NCBI RefSeq assembly: GCF_902506295.1
Contig: NZ_LR733312.1
Location: 603,064-667,063, forward strand
Source of the DNA: Luteimonas sp. 9C
Lineage (GTDB): Bacteria; Pseudomonadota; Gammaproteobacteria; Xanthomonadales; Xanthomonadaceae
Reading direction: 5' to 3'
Length of the DNA stretch: 64,000 bases
The position numbers were made by a program, and so were the translations under genes. The notes beneath the pieces were generated by a model. The model did no database searches and was not told where the DNA came from. It saw only the letters and a list, made by a program, of their open reading frames with translations. This document shows, in pieces, positions 10,115 through 18,260 of this stretch. Position 1 is the first letter of the stretch. Each line of letters starts with the position of its first letter.

Positions 10115-10525
10115 TTACCGCACGACGCGGGCGAAGCGCGCCGCCTGTGTCGACGACGCCGGACCGCGCGCCGGCTCGGCAAGAGGCTCAGCGCCCAGTG
10201 CGGGCAGACCCGCGCCGTCGCCGCAGAAGATCGCGTGCAGTGCGCCGAGCAGCGTGCGCACGCGCGGATCGGCGATCGAGTAGTGGATCGAGCGCGATTC
10301 ACGCCGGGTCTTGACCAGATCGAACCGGCGCAACTCGGCCAGCTGCTGGGACAGCCCCGGCTGGCGCAGGCCCAGATCGCGTTCGAGATCGGCCACCGAC
10401 GGCTCGCCCTGGGCGATCTGGCACAGCAGCAGCAGGCGCGTGGGCGTGGCGATCGTGCGCAGCAGTTCGGCCACTTCGGGCACCTGCGCCTTCATTGCGT
10501 CCAGGTCGGCGGTCGCCATGGTCAT
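10115..10525 (-). CDS. bigR: ArsR family repressor, BigR/SqrR-type sulfide sensor
   Basis: A 136-residue winged-helix repressor. The recognition-helix region is LRQPGLSQQLAELR (residues 53-66). Two cysteines, Cys35 (LLLLCQIAQGE) and Cys101 (HAIFC), have exactly the 66-residue spacing of the redox pair in SqrR/BigR proteins, which form a tetrasulfide crosslink with reactive sulfur species and release DNA. It lies downstream of the peroxiredoxin (stop/start overlap ATGA) and divergent from a persulfide dioxygenase/SQR operon, the canonical BigR neighbourhood. It probably represses both arms through the palindrome at 11237-11263. The tail beyond residue 115 is low-complexity. An alternative Met start lies two codons in. 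Confidence 0.88.
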   Translation of the reverse strand: MTMATADLDAMKAQVPEVAELLRTIATPTRLLLLCQIAQGEPSVADLERDLGLRQPGLSQQLAELRRFDLVKTRRESRSIHYSIADPRVRTLLGALHAIFCGDGAGLPALGAEPLAEPARGPASSTQAARFARVVR

Positions 10526-11169
10526 GGCGCCCGCCAGCGGAAGTACCAGGCCTCGTCGTCGGCCGGCTGTACAGCCAGCGCGGCCTCGGCGTCCAGCGGC
10601 ACGGGTTCGAGCAGGCGACCGCCGGGCTGCCAGCCTTCCGGAGTGGCGGCGCGCTCGCGGTCGGCGGTCTGCAGCGCGGTCACCAGCCGCAGCAGTTCCT
10701 CGACCGAACGACCGACCTCCATCGGATACCAGCTCATCGCGCGCACGATGCCTTGCGGGTCGATCACGTAGGTCACGCGTGTCGTCGCGCTGTCGCCGGC
10801 AGCGGGATCGACCATGCCGTAGCCGCGTGCGATCGCCATCGACGGGTCTTCGATCACCGGGAATCCGATCGTGACCCCGAAGCGCGTCTGGATGTCGCGC
10901 AGCCAGGCCAGATGCGAGAACAGGCCATCGACCGACAGCGCGAGCAGCGCGCAGTCCAGCGCGTCGAAGCGGGCCTGGGCGCGGGCGAAGGCGATGAATT
11001 CACTGGTGCACACCGGGGTGAAATCCGCCGGATGCGAGAACAGCAGCACCCAGCGGCCGCGGTAGTCCTCCAGCGCGAGATCGCCCTGTGTGGTGCGGGC
11101 GCGGAATGCCGGCGCCGGCTCGTGCAGGCGCAGGGGCGGATGGGCGGGCGAGGCGGGGAGGTCGGGCAT
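10522..11169 (-). CDS. Peroxiredoxin, 1-Cys/Prx6 type
   Basis: A 215-residue AhpC/TSA-family thiol peroxidase. The peroxidatic motif is HPADFTPVCTSEF with Cys54, and the Prx6-typical C-terminal dimerisation domain follows (residues 150-215). No second (resolving) cysteine is visible, consistent with a 1-Cys mechanism. It should reduce hydroperoxides, and possibly reactive persulfides, in the cytoplasm. The stop overlaps the bigR start by 4 nt, so the two form one divergent operon under the shared intergenic operator. A peroxidase in this position is not part of the classic BigR operon I know and suggests coupling of sulfide and peroxide defence (inference). Confidence 0.9.
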   Translation of the reverse strand: MPDLPASPAHPPLRLHEPAPAFRARTTQGDLALEDYRGRWVLLFSHPADFTPVCTSEFIAFARAQARFDALDCALLALSVDGLFSHLAWLRDIQTRFGVTIGFPVIEDPSMAIARGYGMVDPAAGDSATTRVTYVIDPQGIVRAMSWYPMEVGRSVEELLRLVTALQTADRERAATPEGWQPGGRLLEPVPLDAEAALAVQPADDEAWYFRWRAP

Positions 11170-11236
11170 GGGCGGTGTGCGGGTCCGGGGCGGCCCACGC
11201 TAAAGCCGCGTGGGCAGGATGTCGACGTGGCGCGCA

Positions 11237-11263
11237 CATACTTGCACACTTTCGCAAAGTATG
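11237..11263. promoter_or_regulatory. Candidate BigR operator between divergent sulfide genes
   Basis: The intergenic gap contains an inverted repeat with outer arms CATACTT (11237-11243) and AAGTATG (11257-11263). An inner perfect palindrome ACTTT-CGC-AAAGT (11248-11260) lies within it. It is an AT-rich island in otherwise GC-rich DNA, about 35 nt before the dioxygenase ATG and about 70 nt from the peroxiredoxin start. Position and symmetry suit an ArsR-family dimer that would shut off both promoters. A TTGCAC hexamer at 11242-11247 overlaps it. Promoter elements themselves are not clear. Confidence 0.6.
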
Positions 11264-11296
11264 AAAATGTAGCCTCACCTCATCTGGAGCCGTGTC

Positions 11297-12253
11297 ATGT
11301 CGCAGCCTGTCGTGCCCTCGACCGCCAACCCGGACGCGCCGCTCGCCGCGGCGCGCGCACTGGTGGAGCAGACCCTGGCGGGCGCACACCCGCGCCCGGT
11401 GGTCGCGTCGTTCTTCGACGAGGCCACATTCACGGTGAGTCACGTGGTGCGCGATCCGGACAGCCCGGCCTGCGCGATCGTCGACAGCGTGCTCGACTTC
11501 GACGCGCCCAGCGGCCGCACCGCAGACGAGTCGGCGCGCCACCTCATCGACTACGTCGGTGACCATGGTCTGCGCGTCGACTGGCTGCTGGAAACCCATG
11601 CCCATGCCGACCATCTGTCGGCTGCGCCGCTGCTGCAGGCGCGGGTCGGGGGACGGCTGGCGATCGGTGCCCACATCACGACCGTGCAGGAGGTCTTCGG
11701 CAAGATCTTCAACGCCGGCACGCGGTTCGCGCGCGACGGCAGCCAGTTCGACCAGCTGTTCGCCGACGGCGACCGCTTCCGCATCGGTGGCCTCGAAGCG
11801 GTGGCGCTGCACGTGCCCGGCCACACCCCCGCGTGCATGGCCTATGTGATCGGCGATGCGGTGTTCCCGGGCGACACGCTGTTCATGCCCGACTACGGCA
11901 CGGCGCGCTGCGACTTCCCCGGCGGCGATGCGGCCCAGCTGTACCGCTCCATCCACCGTCTGCTCGCACTGCCCGAGGCGGCCCGCCTGTTTCTGTGCCA
12001 CGACTACAAGGCGCCGGGACGTGATGCGTTCGCGTGGGAGACGACGATCGGCGCGCAGCGCACCGGCAACGTCCACGTGCGTGACGGCGTGACCGAGGCG
12101 GCCTTCGTCGCCATGCGCGAGGCACGTGACGCGACGCTGTCGATGCCGAAGCTGATCCTGCCGTCGGTGCAGGTGAACATGCGCGGCGGCCATCTGCCCG
12201 AGCCGGAAGACAACGGCGTGCGCTACCTCAAGCTGCCGGTGGACGCGCTGTGA
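11297..12253 (+). CDS. MBL-fold persulfide dioxygenase (ETHE1/Blh-like)
   Basis: A 318-residue metallo-beta-lactamase-fold protein. The metal motif HAHADH is at residues 101-106, further ligands are at His176 (HVPGHTPAC), Asp193 and His235 (FLCHDYK), and the persulfide-dioxygenase signature MPDYGTARCDFPGG spans residues 197-210. Such enzymes bind one non-haem iron and oxidise glutathione persulfide to sulfite. Start ATG follows a GGAG site. It heads a tight operon (the next two genes overlap by 4 nt) with sulfur transporters and SQR, so sulfite production from sulfide is the likely job. Unlike classic Blh it lacks its own DUF442 domain, which is found on the SQR instead. Confidence 0.92.
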   Translation: MSQPVVPSTANPDAPLAAARALVEQTLAGAHPRPVVASFFDEATFTVSHVVRDPDSPACAIVDSVLDFDAPSGRTADESARHLIDYVGDHGLRVDWLLETHAHADHLSAAPLLQARVGGRLAIGAHITTVQEVFGKIFNAGTRFARDGSQFDQLFADGDRFRIGGLEAVALHVPGHTPACMAYVIGDAVFPGDTLFMPDYGTARCDFPGGDAAQLYRSIHRLLALPEAARLFLCHDYKAPGRDAFAWETTIGAQRTGNVHVRDGVTEAAFVAMREARDATLSMPKLILPSVQVNMRGGHLPEPEDNGVRYLKLPVDAL

Positions 12254-12687
12254 GCGTCGCCGCGCTGCACTGGGGCTGGCCGGTCGCCGGCGGCTTGATG
12301 ATCGGCACCGCGGCCGCGCTGTATCTGATCCTTGCCGGCCGGGTGATGGGCGTGTCGGGCCTGCTGGCCGGTGCGACCGGCCTCGGGCCCGGCGGCACGC
12401 GCGTGGCGTCGGCCTTGTTCATCGCCGGGCTGCTCGTCGGCACGCTGGTCGCGATGGCGTGGATCCGCATGCCGGCGTTCGAGGTCACCGCGTCCTGGCC
12501 GCTGCTGATCGCCGGCGGCCTGCTGGTGGGCTACGGCACGCGGCTGGGATCGGGCTGCACCAGCGGTCACGGCGTCTGCGGCCTGGCCCGGCTGTCGCCG
12601 CGCTCGCTGGCCGCGACCGGCGTGTTCATGGCGACCGCGGCCTTGACCGTTTTCGTCGTGCGCCACGGCATCGGGGGTGGCGCGTGA
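12250..12687 (+). CDS. YeeE/YedE family sulfur transporter, first half
   Basis: A 145-residue integral membrane protein with four hydrophobic segments, starting at a GTG overlapping the dioxygenase stop. The hallmark YeeE/TsuA motif GSGCTSGHGVCGLARLS lies near residues 99-115; its cysteines line the thiosulfate path in characterised TsuA proteins. The protein is about half the length of full YeeE, as expected when the family is split into two adjacent genes. The second half is encoded immediately downstream. Likely imports thiosulfate or moves related sulfur species; direction and substrate are inferred. Confidence 0.88.
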   Translation: MSVAALHWGWPVAGGLMIGTAAALYLILAGRVMGVSGLLAGATGLGPGGTRVASALFIAGLLVGTLVAMAWIRMPAFEVTASWPLLIAGGLLVGYGTRLGSGCTSGHGVCGLARLSPRSLAATGVFMATAALTVFVVRHGIGGGA

Positions 12688-13097
12688 TCCGCCTGATCGC
12701 GCTGCTCTGCGGCCTGCTGTTCGGTGCCGGCCTGGTGGTCTCGGACATGGTCAATCCCGAACGCGTGCTGGCGTTCCTGGATGTCGCCGGCGACTGGGAT
12801 CCGGCGCTGGCGCTGGTGATGGGCGCGGCCCTGGTGCCCTCGGCGCTGGCCTATGCCTGGCGCCGGCGTCGACTGCAGCCGCTCGCCGCGGCGGACTTCC
12901 ACGTGCCCGGCAACCGGCGCATCGATGCGCGCCTGCTCGGCGGCGCCGCGCTGTTCGGCATCGGCTGGGGCCTGGTCGGGCTCTGCCCAGGGCCTGCGAT
13001 CGCAGCCCTCGTCACGCTGCAGACCCCGTTCCTCGCATTCGCCGCCGCCATGCTCGCCGGCATGGCCCTTCATCGCGCGCTGCACGCGCCCGCCTGA
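12684..13097 (+). CDS. YeeE/YedE family sulfur transporter, second half
   Basis: A 137-residue membrane protein starting at a GTG overlapping the preceding stop. Hydrophobic helices lie at about 3-20, 35-55 and 80-130. The paralogous half-motif is GLVGLCPGPAIAAL (around residues 103-116), in which one cysteine replaces the double-cysteine GCTSGHGVCG of the first half. In BigR-type operons two such DUF395 genes lie side by side and are assumed to form one pseudo-dimeric channel. An in-frame upstream extension into the first half gene is not credible. Confidence 0.87.
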   Translation: MIRLIALLCGLLFGAGLVVSDMVNPERVLAFLDVAGDWDPALALVMGAALVPSALAYAWRRRRLQPLAAADFHVPGNRRIDARLLGGAALFGIGWGLVGLCPGPAIAALVTLQTPFLAFAAAMLAGMALHRALHAPA

Positions 13098-13113
13098 TCC
13101 CGGAGGGATCCCG

Positions 13114-14796
13114 ATGCCTGCTTACGCCAAGCTCGATGACCGCGTGTCGGTCGCCCCGCAGATCACCCTCGACGACATCCCCGCGATCGCCGAGGCCGGC
13201 TTCACCACGCTGATCGGCAACCGGCCCGACGGCGAAGCCGAGGACCAGCCCGACACCGCCGCCCTCGCCGCGGAAGCGCGCCGGCACGGCCTGGACTTCG
13301 TGCACCAGCCGGTGGTCGGCAGCGCGATCGACACAGCCGATGCGGACGCGTTCGAGGCCGCACTCGCCCAGGCGCGTGGACCTGTGCTCGCGTTCTGCCG
13401 CACCGGCACGCGCTCGACGACGCTGTGGGCGCTGGGCCAGGCGCGGCGGCGTCCGGTCGACGACGTGCTCGCCGACGCCCAGCGCGCCGGCTACGACCTC
13501 TCTGCGTTGCGGCCGAAGCTCGAAGCGGCCGCTGCACCGGGCGCGACGTCACGCGACGTGTTCGATGTCGTGGTGATCGGCGGTGGCGCCGCAGGCCTGG
13601 CGACGATGGCGAGCCTGCTCAAGCGTCGTCCCGGTCTGCGCATCTGCGTGGTGGACCCCGCCGAGCAGCATGCCTATCAGCCGGGCTGGACGATGGTTGG
13701 CGCTGGCGTGTTCGATCTCGATCAGACCCTCCGTCCGATGGCGTCGCTGATTCCCGACTGTGTGACCTGGAAGCGCTCGGCGGCAGCCGCCTTCGATTGC
13801 GCGCGCAATGAAATCGCGCTGCAGAACGGCGAGTGCATCGGCTATCGCGTGCTGGTCGTCGCGCCCGGGCTGACGCTGGACTGGGACGGCATCCCGGGCC
13901 TGCGCGATGCACTCGGCCGGAACGGCGTGACATCGAATTACCGGCAGGACCTCGCGCCTTACACCTGGTCGCTGGTGCAGCAGCTGCGGCGCGGGCGCGC
14001 GCTGTTCACCCAGCCGCCGATGCCGATCAAATGCGCCGGCGCGCCGCAGAAGGCGATGTACCTCTCAGCCGATCATTGGCGGCGGCAGGGGGTGCTGCGT
14101 GATGTCGACATCCAGTTCCACACTGCCGGCGCGGTGCTCTTCGGCGTCGAGGCCTACGTGCCGGCGCTGATGCACTACATCGAGCGCTACGCGATCGATC
14201 TGCAACTCGGTTCGCGACTGGTGGCGGTCGATGGCGGCGCGCGCAGCGCGACGTTCCAGCGTCAGACCCCTGACGGCGCCGCCACCGAGCAGGTCGTCGG
14301 CTTCGACATGCTGCACGTGTGCCCACCACAGCGTGCGCCCGACGTCGTGCGCGGCAGTGCGCTCGCCAACGCGGCGGGCTGGCTGGATGTCGAAGCGGAC
14401 ACCTTGCGCCACGTACGGCATGCGAACGTGTTCGGGCTGGGGGATGCCACCAGCACGCCGAATGCCAAGACCGCCGCGGCGGCGCGCAAACAGGCGCCGG
14501 TCGTGGCCGAGAACGTGCTCGCGACGCTCGACGGCCTGCCGCTGCCTGCCGCCTACGACGGGTACGGATCCTGCCCGTTGACCGTCGAGCGCGGAAAGAT
14601 CGTCCTCGCCGAGTTCGGCTACGGGGGCACGCTGATGCCGACGTTTCCGCGCTGGCTCATCGACGGCCGCAAGCCCTCGCGCCTGGCCTGGCATCTCAAG
14701 TCCGAAGCGCTCCCGGCGCTGTACTGGAACGCGATGCTCAAGGGGCGCGAATGGCTGTGCGCGCCCCAGCCCCGCGATACCGCGACGGCGAGCTGA
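13114..14796 (+). CDS. DUF442 sulfurtransferase-like domain fused to sulfide:quinone reductase
   Basis: A 560-residue fusion. Residues 1-135 are a DUF442 (TIGR01244) domain, a tyrosine-phosphatase/rhodanese-like fold with active loop FCRTGTRS (Cys95). Residues 150-560 are an FAD-dependent sulfide:quinone oxidoreductase with GGGAAG at 156-161 and the two redox cysteines of the SQOR type: Cys307 (MPIKCAGAPQKAMYL) and Cys487 (YDGYGSCPLT). SQR oxidises sulfide, passes electrons to quinone and hands persulfide to an acceptor; the attached domain may take that sulfur. ATG start follows a GGAGG site. Domain calls are firm; sulfur transfer between domains is inference. Confidence 0.93.
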   Translation: MPAYAKLDDRVSVAPQITLDDIPAIAEAGFTTLIGNRPDGEAEDQPDTAALAAEARRHGLDFVHQPVVGSAIDTADADAFEAALAQARGPVLAFCRTGTRSTTLWALGQARRRPVDDVLADAQRAGYDLSALRPKLEAAAAPGATSRDVFDVVVIGGGAAGLATMASLLKRRPGLRICVVDPAEQHAYQPGWTMVGAGVFDLDQTLRPMASLIPDCVTWKRSAAAAFDCARNEIALQNGECIGYRVLVVAPGLTLDWDGIPGLRDALGRNGVTSNYRQDLAPYTWSLVQQLRRGRALFTQPPMPIKCAGAPQKAMYLSADHWRRQGVLRDVDIQFHTAGAVLFGVEAYVPALMHYIERYAIDLQLGSRLVAVDGGARSATFQRQTPDGAATEQVVGFDMLHVCPPQRAPDVVRGSALANAAGWLDVEADTLRHVRHANVFGLGDATSTPNAKTAAAARKQAPVVAENVLATLDGLPLPAAYDGYGSCPLTVERGKIVLAEFGYGGTLMPTFPRWLIDGRKPSRLAWHLKSEALPALYWNAMLKGREWLCAPQPRDTATAS

Positions 14797-14802
14797 GCGA
14801 CG

Positions 14803-15588
14803 ATGGACCTCCTGCAGTTGCTGCTGGGCGTGATGTCCGGCGTGCTGGTCGGTTTCACCCTCGGGCTTGTCGGTGGCGGTGGATCGATCCTCGCCGTGCC
14901 ACTGATGGTCTACGTGGTCGGCGTCGACAATCCGCATGTCGCCATCGGCACCAGCGCGCTCGCGGTGGCGGCGAATGCCGCAATGAATCTAGGCAACCAT
15001 TCGCGTCGCGGCAACGTGCGCTGGGATTGCGCGGCGGTATTCGCGGCGGCCGGTGTGATCGGCGCCTATGGCGGCTCCACACTCGGCAAGGCGATCGATG
15101 GTCAGAAGCTGTTGCTGCTGTTCGCGCTGCTGATGCTGGTCGTCGGCGCGCTGATGCTGCGCGGACGCGGCGCGGGTGGCAACGCGGACGTCCGTCTCGA
15201 CCGCCGCACCGCCCCGCGCCTGGCCGGGTTCGGTGGGCTTGCCGGCGCGCTGTCGGGGTTCTTCGGGATCGGCGGCGGCTTTCTGATCGTGCCCGGCCTG
15301 ATCGCCGCAACGCGCATGCCGATGCTGCTGGCGATCGGCAGCTCCCTGGTCGCGGTCACCGCGTTCGGCCTGACCACCGCATTGAACTACGCGCGCTCGG
15401 GACTCATCGACTGGACGCTGGCCGGCGTGTTCGTCGGCGGTGGCCTGCTGGGCGGGCTTTTCGGCGCGTCACTGGCCACGCGCCTGTCGCGTTCGCGCGG
15501 CGCGCTCAACCTCGTATTCGCGGGGCTGATCTTCGCGGTCGCGCTGTACATGCTCGTGCGCAGTACGCGCGCTTTGCTCGGAAGCTGA
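14803..15588 (+). CDS. TauE/SafE family sulfite exporter
   Basis: A 261-residue polytopic membrane protein of the TauE/SafE (DUF81) family, about eight hydrophobic segments. The N-terminal repeat GFTLGLVGGGGSILAVPLM is mirrored by GALSGFFGIGGGFLIVPGL in the second half, the internal duplication typical of the family. It begins 6 nt after the SQR stop and closes the operon. With a sulfite-producing dioxygenase upstream it most likely exports sulfite or another sulfonated anion. Assignment to family is strong; substrate follows from context. Confidence 0.92.
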   Translation: MDLLQLLLGVMSGVLVGFTLGLVGGGGSILAVPLMVYVVGVDNPHVAIGTSALAVAANAAMNLGNHSRRGNVRWDCAAVFAAAGVIGAYGGSTLGKAIDGQKLLLLFALLMLVVGALMLRGRGAGGNADVRLDRRTAPRLAGFGGLAGALSGFFGIGGGFLIVPGLIAATRMPMLLAIGSSLVAVTAFGLTTALNYARSGLIDWTLAGVFVGGGLLGGLFGASLATRLSRSRGALNLVFAGLIFAVALYMLVRSTRALLGS

Positions 15589-15597
15589 GCGCGGGGC

Positions 15598-15894
15598 TCA
15601 GCCTTCTTCTTCGGTTTCGAACTCGACCACGGCGTCGAGATCGAACGCCAGTGCTTCGACGGCCTCGCGGACCTTGCGGCCCGTCGACGGGTTGCCGACC
15701 TCGACTTCGATCTCGTGCATCTTCGGTCCGGCGACATCGCTGAGCCCCGCGGAGCTGGAGTCGGCATCGTCCATGTGCGGCATCAGATCGTCGATCTCTT
15801 CCACGTGTTCGATGCCTTCCACGCTGGACAGCAGATTGATCACCGCGCGCGCGGTGTCGTCGCTGCCGGTGAGGCGGATGCGGAGCATGGGCAT
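15598..15894 (-). CDS. Small acidic conserved-looking protein, unknown function
   Basis: A 98-residue, very acidic protein with many Asp/Glu residues; the C-terminus is VVEFETEEEG. The start is chosen at the ATG preceded by an AAGGAC site; longer in-frame forms extend into non-coding sequence. The beginning MPMLRIRLTGSDD looks like a first beta strand, and the alternation of strands and helices would fit a small ferredoxin-like or ACT-like alpha/beta fold. No catalytic motif is seen. It converges with the TauE gene, 9 nt apart. I do not recognise the family. Confidence 0.6.
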   Translation of the reverse strand: MPMLRIRLTGSDDTARAVINLLSSVEGIEHVEEIDDLMPHMDDADSSSAGLSDVAGPKMHEIEVEVGNPSTGRKVREAVEALAFDLDAVVEFETEEEG

Positions 15895-16210
15895 GTCGGT
15901 GTCCTTGTGGGGCGGGGATGACGTGCAGGCTAGGCAGCGAAACGGAAAGCCGACGTGACGAGACGCGGGTGCTCGCGCGCGGGTGAATGCCATCGCGTGC
16001 ATGTCCAGTGGCGGTGTCGATCCGCACGCGGTCGTCGATCGATGAGGTCGGAGACGACGCGTTGTCGCGGACGCGCTCCCGCAGCGCCATCCCGTGGTGG
16101 TCCGCAGGTCGTGCTTGATGGCGCCCGCGGCCACATCCGATGACAGCGCGGCCCCCGTTTGGGAAGATCGAGCGCACACCCCGCAGAACGACCGGAAGGC
16201 GCACCTGACC
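15895..16210. other. 316-nt intergenic region between divergent small genes
   Basis: This gap should hold promoters for both flanking genes. I see no convincing -35/-10 pair, RNA gene, repeat or strong hairpin; base composition is like the surrounding DNA. Open frames through it are unremarkable for high-GC sequence. Confidence 0.5.
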
Positions 16211-16663
16211 ATGGATTGGATGAAGACGTTCGCAGTGGGCTGCACCCTCGCGCTCACCGCAGGCGCGAGCACCTCGCCGGAGACCGCCTCGAGCATCACG
16301 TCCGTGCGCGCGGTCGAGCTGGCCAACGCGGCCGCACCGGATGGGGTTGCCGGTGTCTTCATCATGGACGTGCGGGGGTCGGAAGCCACCCCGGACGTGA
16401 CCTATCTCAGTTCCGAACTGGATTACCGCGATCAGCGGAACCTGGCGATCGTGATCACCAGGCCGGCCGCCGAGGCGCTCGAGGTCTCACTCGGTGCGCC
16501 TCCCGCGGATGCGCTGCGAGGGCGCAGGATTCTGGTGGAGGGCATCGCCGAGCGCGTGCAGATCTCGTTCTCGTACCAGGGCATTCCCGTTGGCGCGTAC
16601 TACTACCAGACCCAGCTCAGGGTGACGGACGCATCGCAGATCCGCCTGGTGGACGCGCTCTAG
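16211..16663 (+). CDS. Small exported hypothetical protein
   Basis: A 150-residue protein beginning MDWMKTFAVGCTLALTAGAST, a plausible secretion signal with cleavage near residue 20. The mature part contains no known motif. It is predominantly strand-forming, with a Tyr-rich patch (GAYYYQTQLRV) near the end. The ATG at 16211 is preferred to an in-frame upstream ATG because it begins the signal sequence directly. It converges on the GNAT gene with a 4-nt overlap of coding ends (16660-16663). Unknown function; probably periplasmic. Confidence 0.6.
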   Translation: MDWMKTFAVGCTLALTAGASTSPETASSITSVRAVELANAAAPDGVAGVFIMDVRGSEATPDVTYLSSELDYRDQRNLAIVITRPAAEALEVSLGAPPADALRGRRILVEGIAERVQISFSYQGIPVGAYYYQTQLRVTDASQIRLVDAL

Positions 16664-17199
16664 ACCGTTCGCTCGAGGGCCCCTGGCGCCAGGCGCTCGA
16701 AGGTCAGCGTGGTCTCGCCGTGGTACTGCGTCGGTCCGGTTTCGACGTAGCCGAGTCTGGCGGCCAGTCTGCGCGACGGCGTGTTGTCCGGGTTGATGAT
16801 GCAGACGCTGCGTCCGCCGAAGGGCTGTGCGTCGAACCAGTCGTGCATCGCCTGCGTGGCTTCCGAGGCGATACCGCGGCCGTGCGCTTCTTGCGCGAAC
16901 ACCCACGCGCCTTCGGGCGAGGCGGCGAAAGCGTTGCCGAGGCCGCGATGGAAATCCGCGAAACCGGCGCCGCCGATACAGCGGCCGGTCTCGCGTTCGA
17001 TGACCGCGAAGATGCCGAAGCCGAACGCGGTCCAGTGGCCGATGTAGCGCAGCAGCCGGTTCCAGATGTCCTCGTCGCTGGGCACGATCGAGGTGATGTG
17101 CCGCATCACCTCGGGGTCACGGATCATCGCCCGGAGCGCGTCGAAATCCTCGATCGCGTGTGGACGCAACAGCAGGCGTCCGGTCTCGATCCGCACCAC
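16660..17199 (-). CDS. GNAT family N-acetyltransferase (RimJ-like)
   Basis: A 179-residue acetyltransferase. It opens with IETGRLLLRPHAIEDFDAL, the classic beginning of RimJ/RimL-type GNAT domains, and carries an acetyl-CoA pyrophosphate loop in the region EAHGRGIASEATQAM (R/Q-x-x-G-x-A equivalent). It also has the conserved NPDNTPSRRLAARLGY segment. A GTG start at 17199, 2 nt after the upstream stop, is used; a neighbouring GTG one codon in is equally possible. It sits directly downstream of a cyclophilin gene, so the two may be co-transcribed. Substrate unknown (small molecule or protein N-terminus). Confidence 0.85.
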   Translation of the reverse strand: MVRIETGRLLLRPHAIEDFDALRAMIRDPEVMRHITSIVPSDEDIWNRLLRYIGHWTAFGFGIFAVIERETGRCIGGAGFADFHRGLGNAFAASPEGAWVFAQEAHGRGIASEATQAMHDWFDAQPFGGRSVCIINPDNTPSRRLAARLGYVETGPTQYHGETTLTFERLAPGALERTV

Positions 17200-17201
17200 G
17201 C

Positions 17202-18140
17202 TCAGCCGGCCGGCGGGGTGCGCACCGGCACGCTGATGTTGCACAGGTCGATGTGCCCGGCGGGGCGCACGTACCAGTCGTCGCGACGGTTGCGGCGCGA
17301 CTCCACCACCGCGTCGAACAGGGGCGTATCGGTGCGCAGCACCTGCAGCGGCGTGCGCTCGGCCGCGGGCACTTCGGAGGCGAGGCGGATGCGGCGGATC
17401 GGCGTGCGCTGTGTCGGATCCTCGTAGAAACCCAGCGGGCCGGTGCCGCGCGGCAGCACGCTCAGCAGTTCCATGCCCTGCAGCACGCGGCCGACGGTGG
17501 TGATGTTGCGGTCGAGCTGGCGCGGCGACTGGCCGGTGACGATGTAGAGCTCGGTGCCGTTGCTCGAATCGGGCGCCATGTCGCGGCCCGCGCCCAGCGT
17601 GCCGTAGCAATGCGCGAGCCACGCGCGGCCGGCGCCGTTCCGGTCGTCGCGCGCGGCCGGAAAGCCGTCGGCGAAACCGGCCTGCGCCGCCCAGCCGTCG
17701 GCATCGGGCAGGGCGTGGAACGCGAGCCCGGCAGAGGCGCGGTCGAACTCGGCCGGCAGCTTCGCGCGTGCGCTGCCGATCGGCTTGCCGGGTGCGCCTT
17801 CTTCGGTGACGTCGCCGAACTGCACGACGAAGTTGTCCTGCGAGCGGTACAGCGTGAGCCCGTTCCAGAAGCCGCCGCGGGCGAGGGTGCGGATGTTGGC
17901 GACGTGTTCGGGCGCGAACGCCGGCGCCAGTTCGATCACCACACGGCCGCCGTCGACGTCCATGTACAGCAGGTTGGCCGGATCGGGCGTGCGCCAGTCC
18001 GCGGGCGTGGAGGCGTCCAGCAACTCCTGCGTGGAGCGGGTCTCGGTGGTCGTCGGTGCGCCGGACGTGGCGCAGCCGGCCAGCGCGAGCACGCAGGCGG
18101 CGAGGGTGGCAGACAAGGCGTGGCGCGGCAGCTGGCGCAT
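17202..18140 (-). CDS. Cyclophilin-type peptidylprolyl isomerase lipoprotein
   Basis: A 312-residue lipoprotein. The signal ends in VLALAGC, placing the acylated cysteine near residue 22. The body is a cyclophilin-like domain: [15 protein letters not shown], then [21 protein letters not shown], then NFVVQFGD, corresponding to the PPIase core, followed by an unusually long loop. Typical cyclophilins are about 165 residues, so about 100 extra residues follow the core. It should assist proline isomerisation in the periplasm, anchored to a membrane. The start at 18140 begins the signal peptide; an in-frame upstream ATG lacks signal character. Confidence 0.88.
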   Translation of the reverse strand: MRQLPRHALSATLAACVLALAGCATSGAPTTTETRSTQELLDASTPADWRTPDPANLLYMDVDGGRVVIELAPAFAPEHVANIRTLARGGFWNGLTLYRSQDNFVVQFGDVTEEGAPGKPIGSARAKLPAEFDRASAGLAFHALPDADGWAAQAGFADGFPAARDDRNGAGRAWLAHCYGTLGAGRDMAPDSSNGTELYIVTGQSPRQLDRNITTVGRVLQGMELLSVLPRGTGPLGFYEDPTQRTPIRRIRLASEVPAAERTPLQVLRTDTPLFDAVVESRRNRRDDWYVRPAGHIDLCNISVPVRTPPAG

Positions 18141-18209
18141 GGATCGATTCCCCGGAAGACAGATCCCGATTGTGGCCGAGTCGATGGTCTGCGTGACTAC
18201 CGGCACATC

Positions 18210-18219
18210 CGCTATAGCG
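18210..18219. promoter_or_regulatory. 10-bp palindrome upstream of the PadR gene
   Basis: CGCTATAGCG is a perfect palindrome about 40 nt before the PadR start, in the gap shared with the cyclophilin gene. A weak -10-like TAGTAT lies downstream at 18230-18235. PadR proteins usually repress their own promoters through short palindromes, so this is a candidate operator. Evidence is symmetry and position only. Confidence 0.35.
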
Positions 18220-18260
18220 AAGTCCGCACTAGTATCTGATCAACCTAGCGGAGGTGGCCC

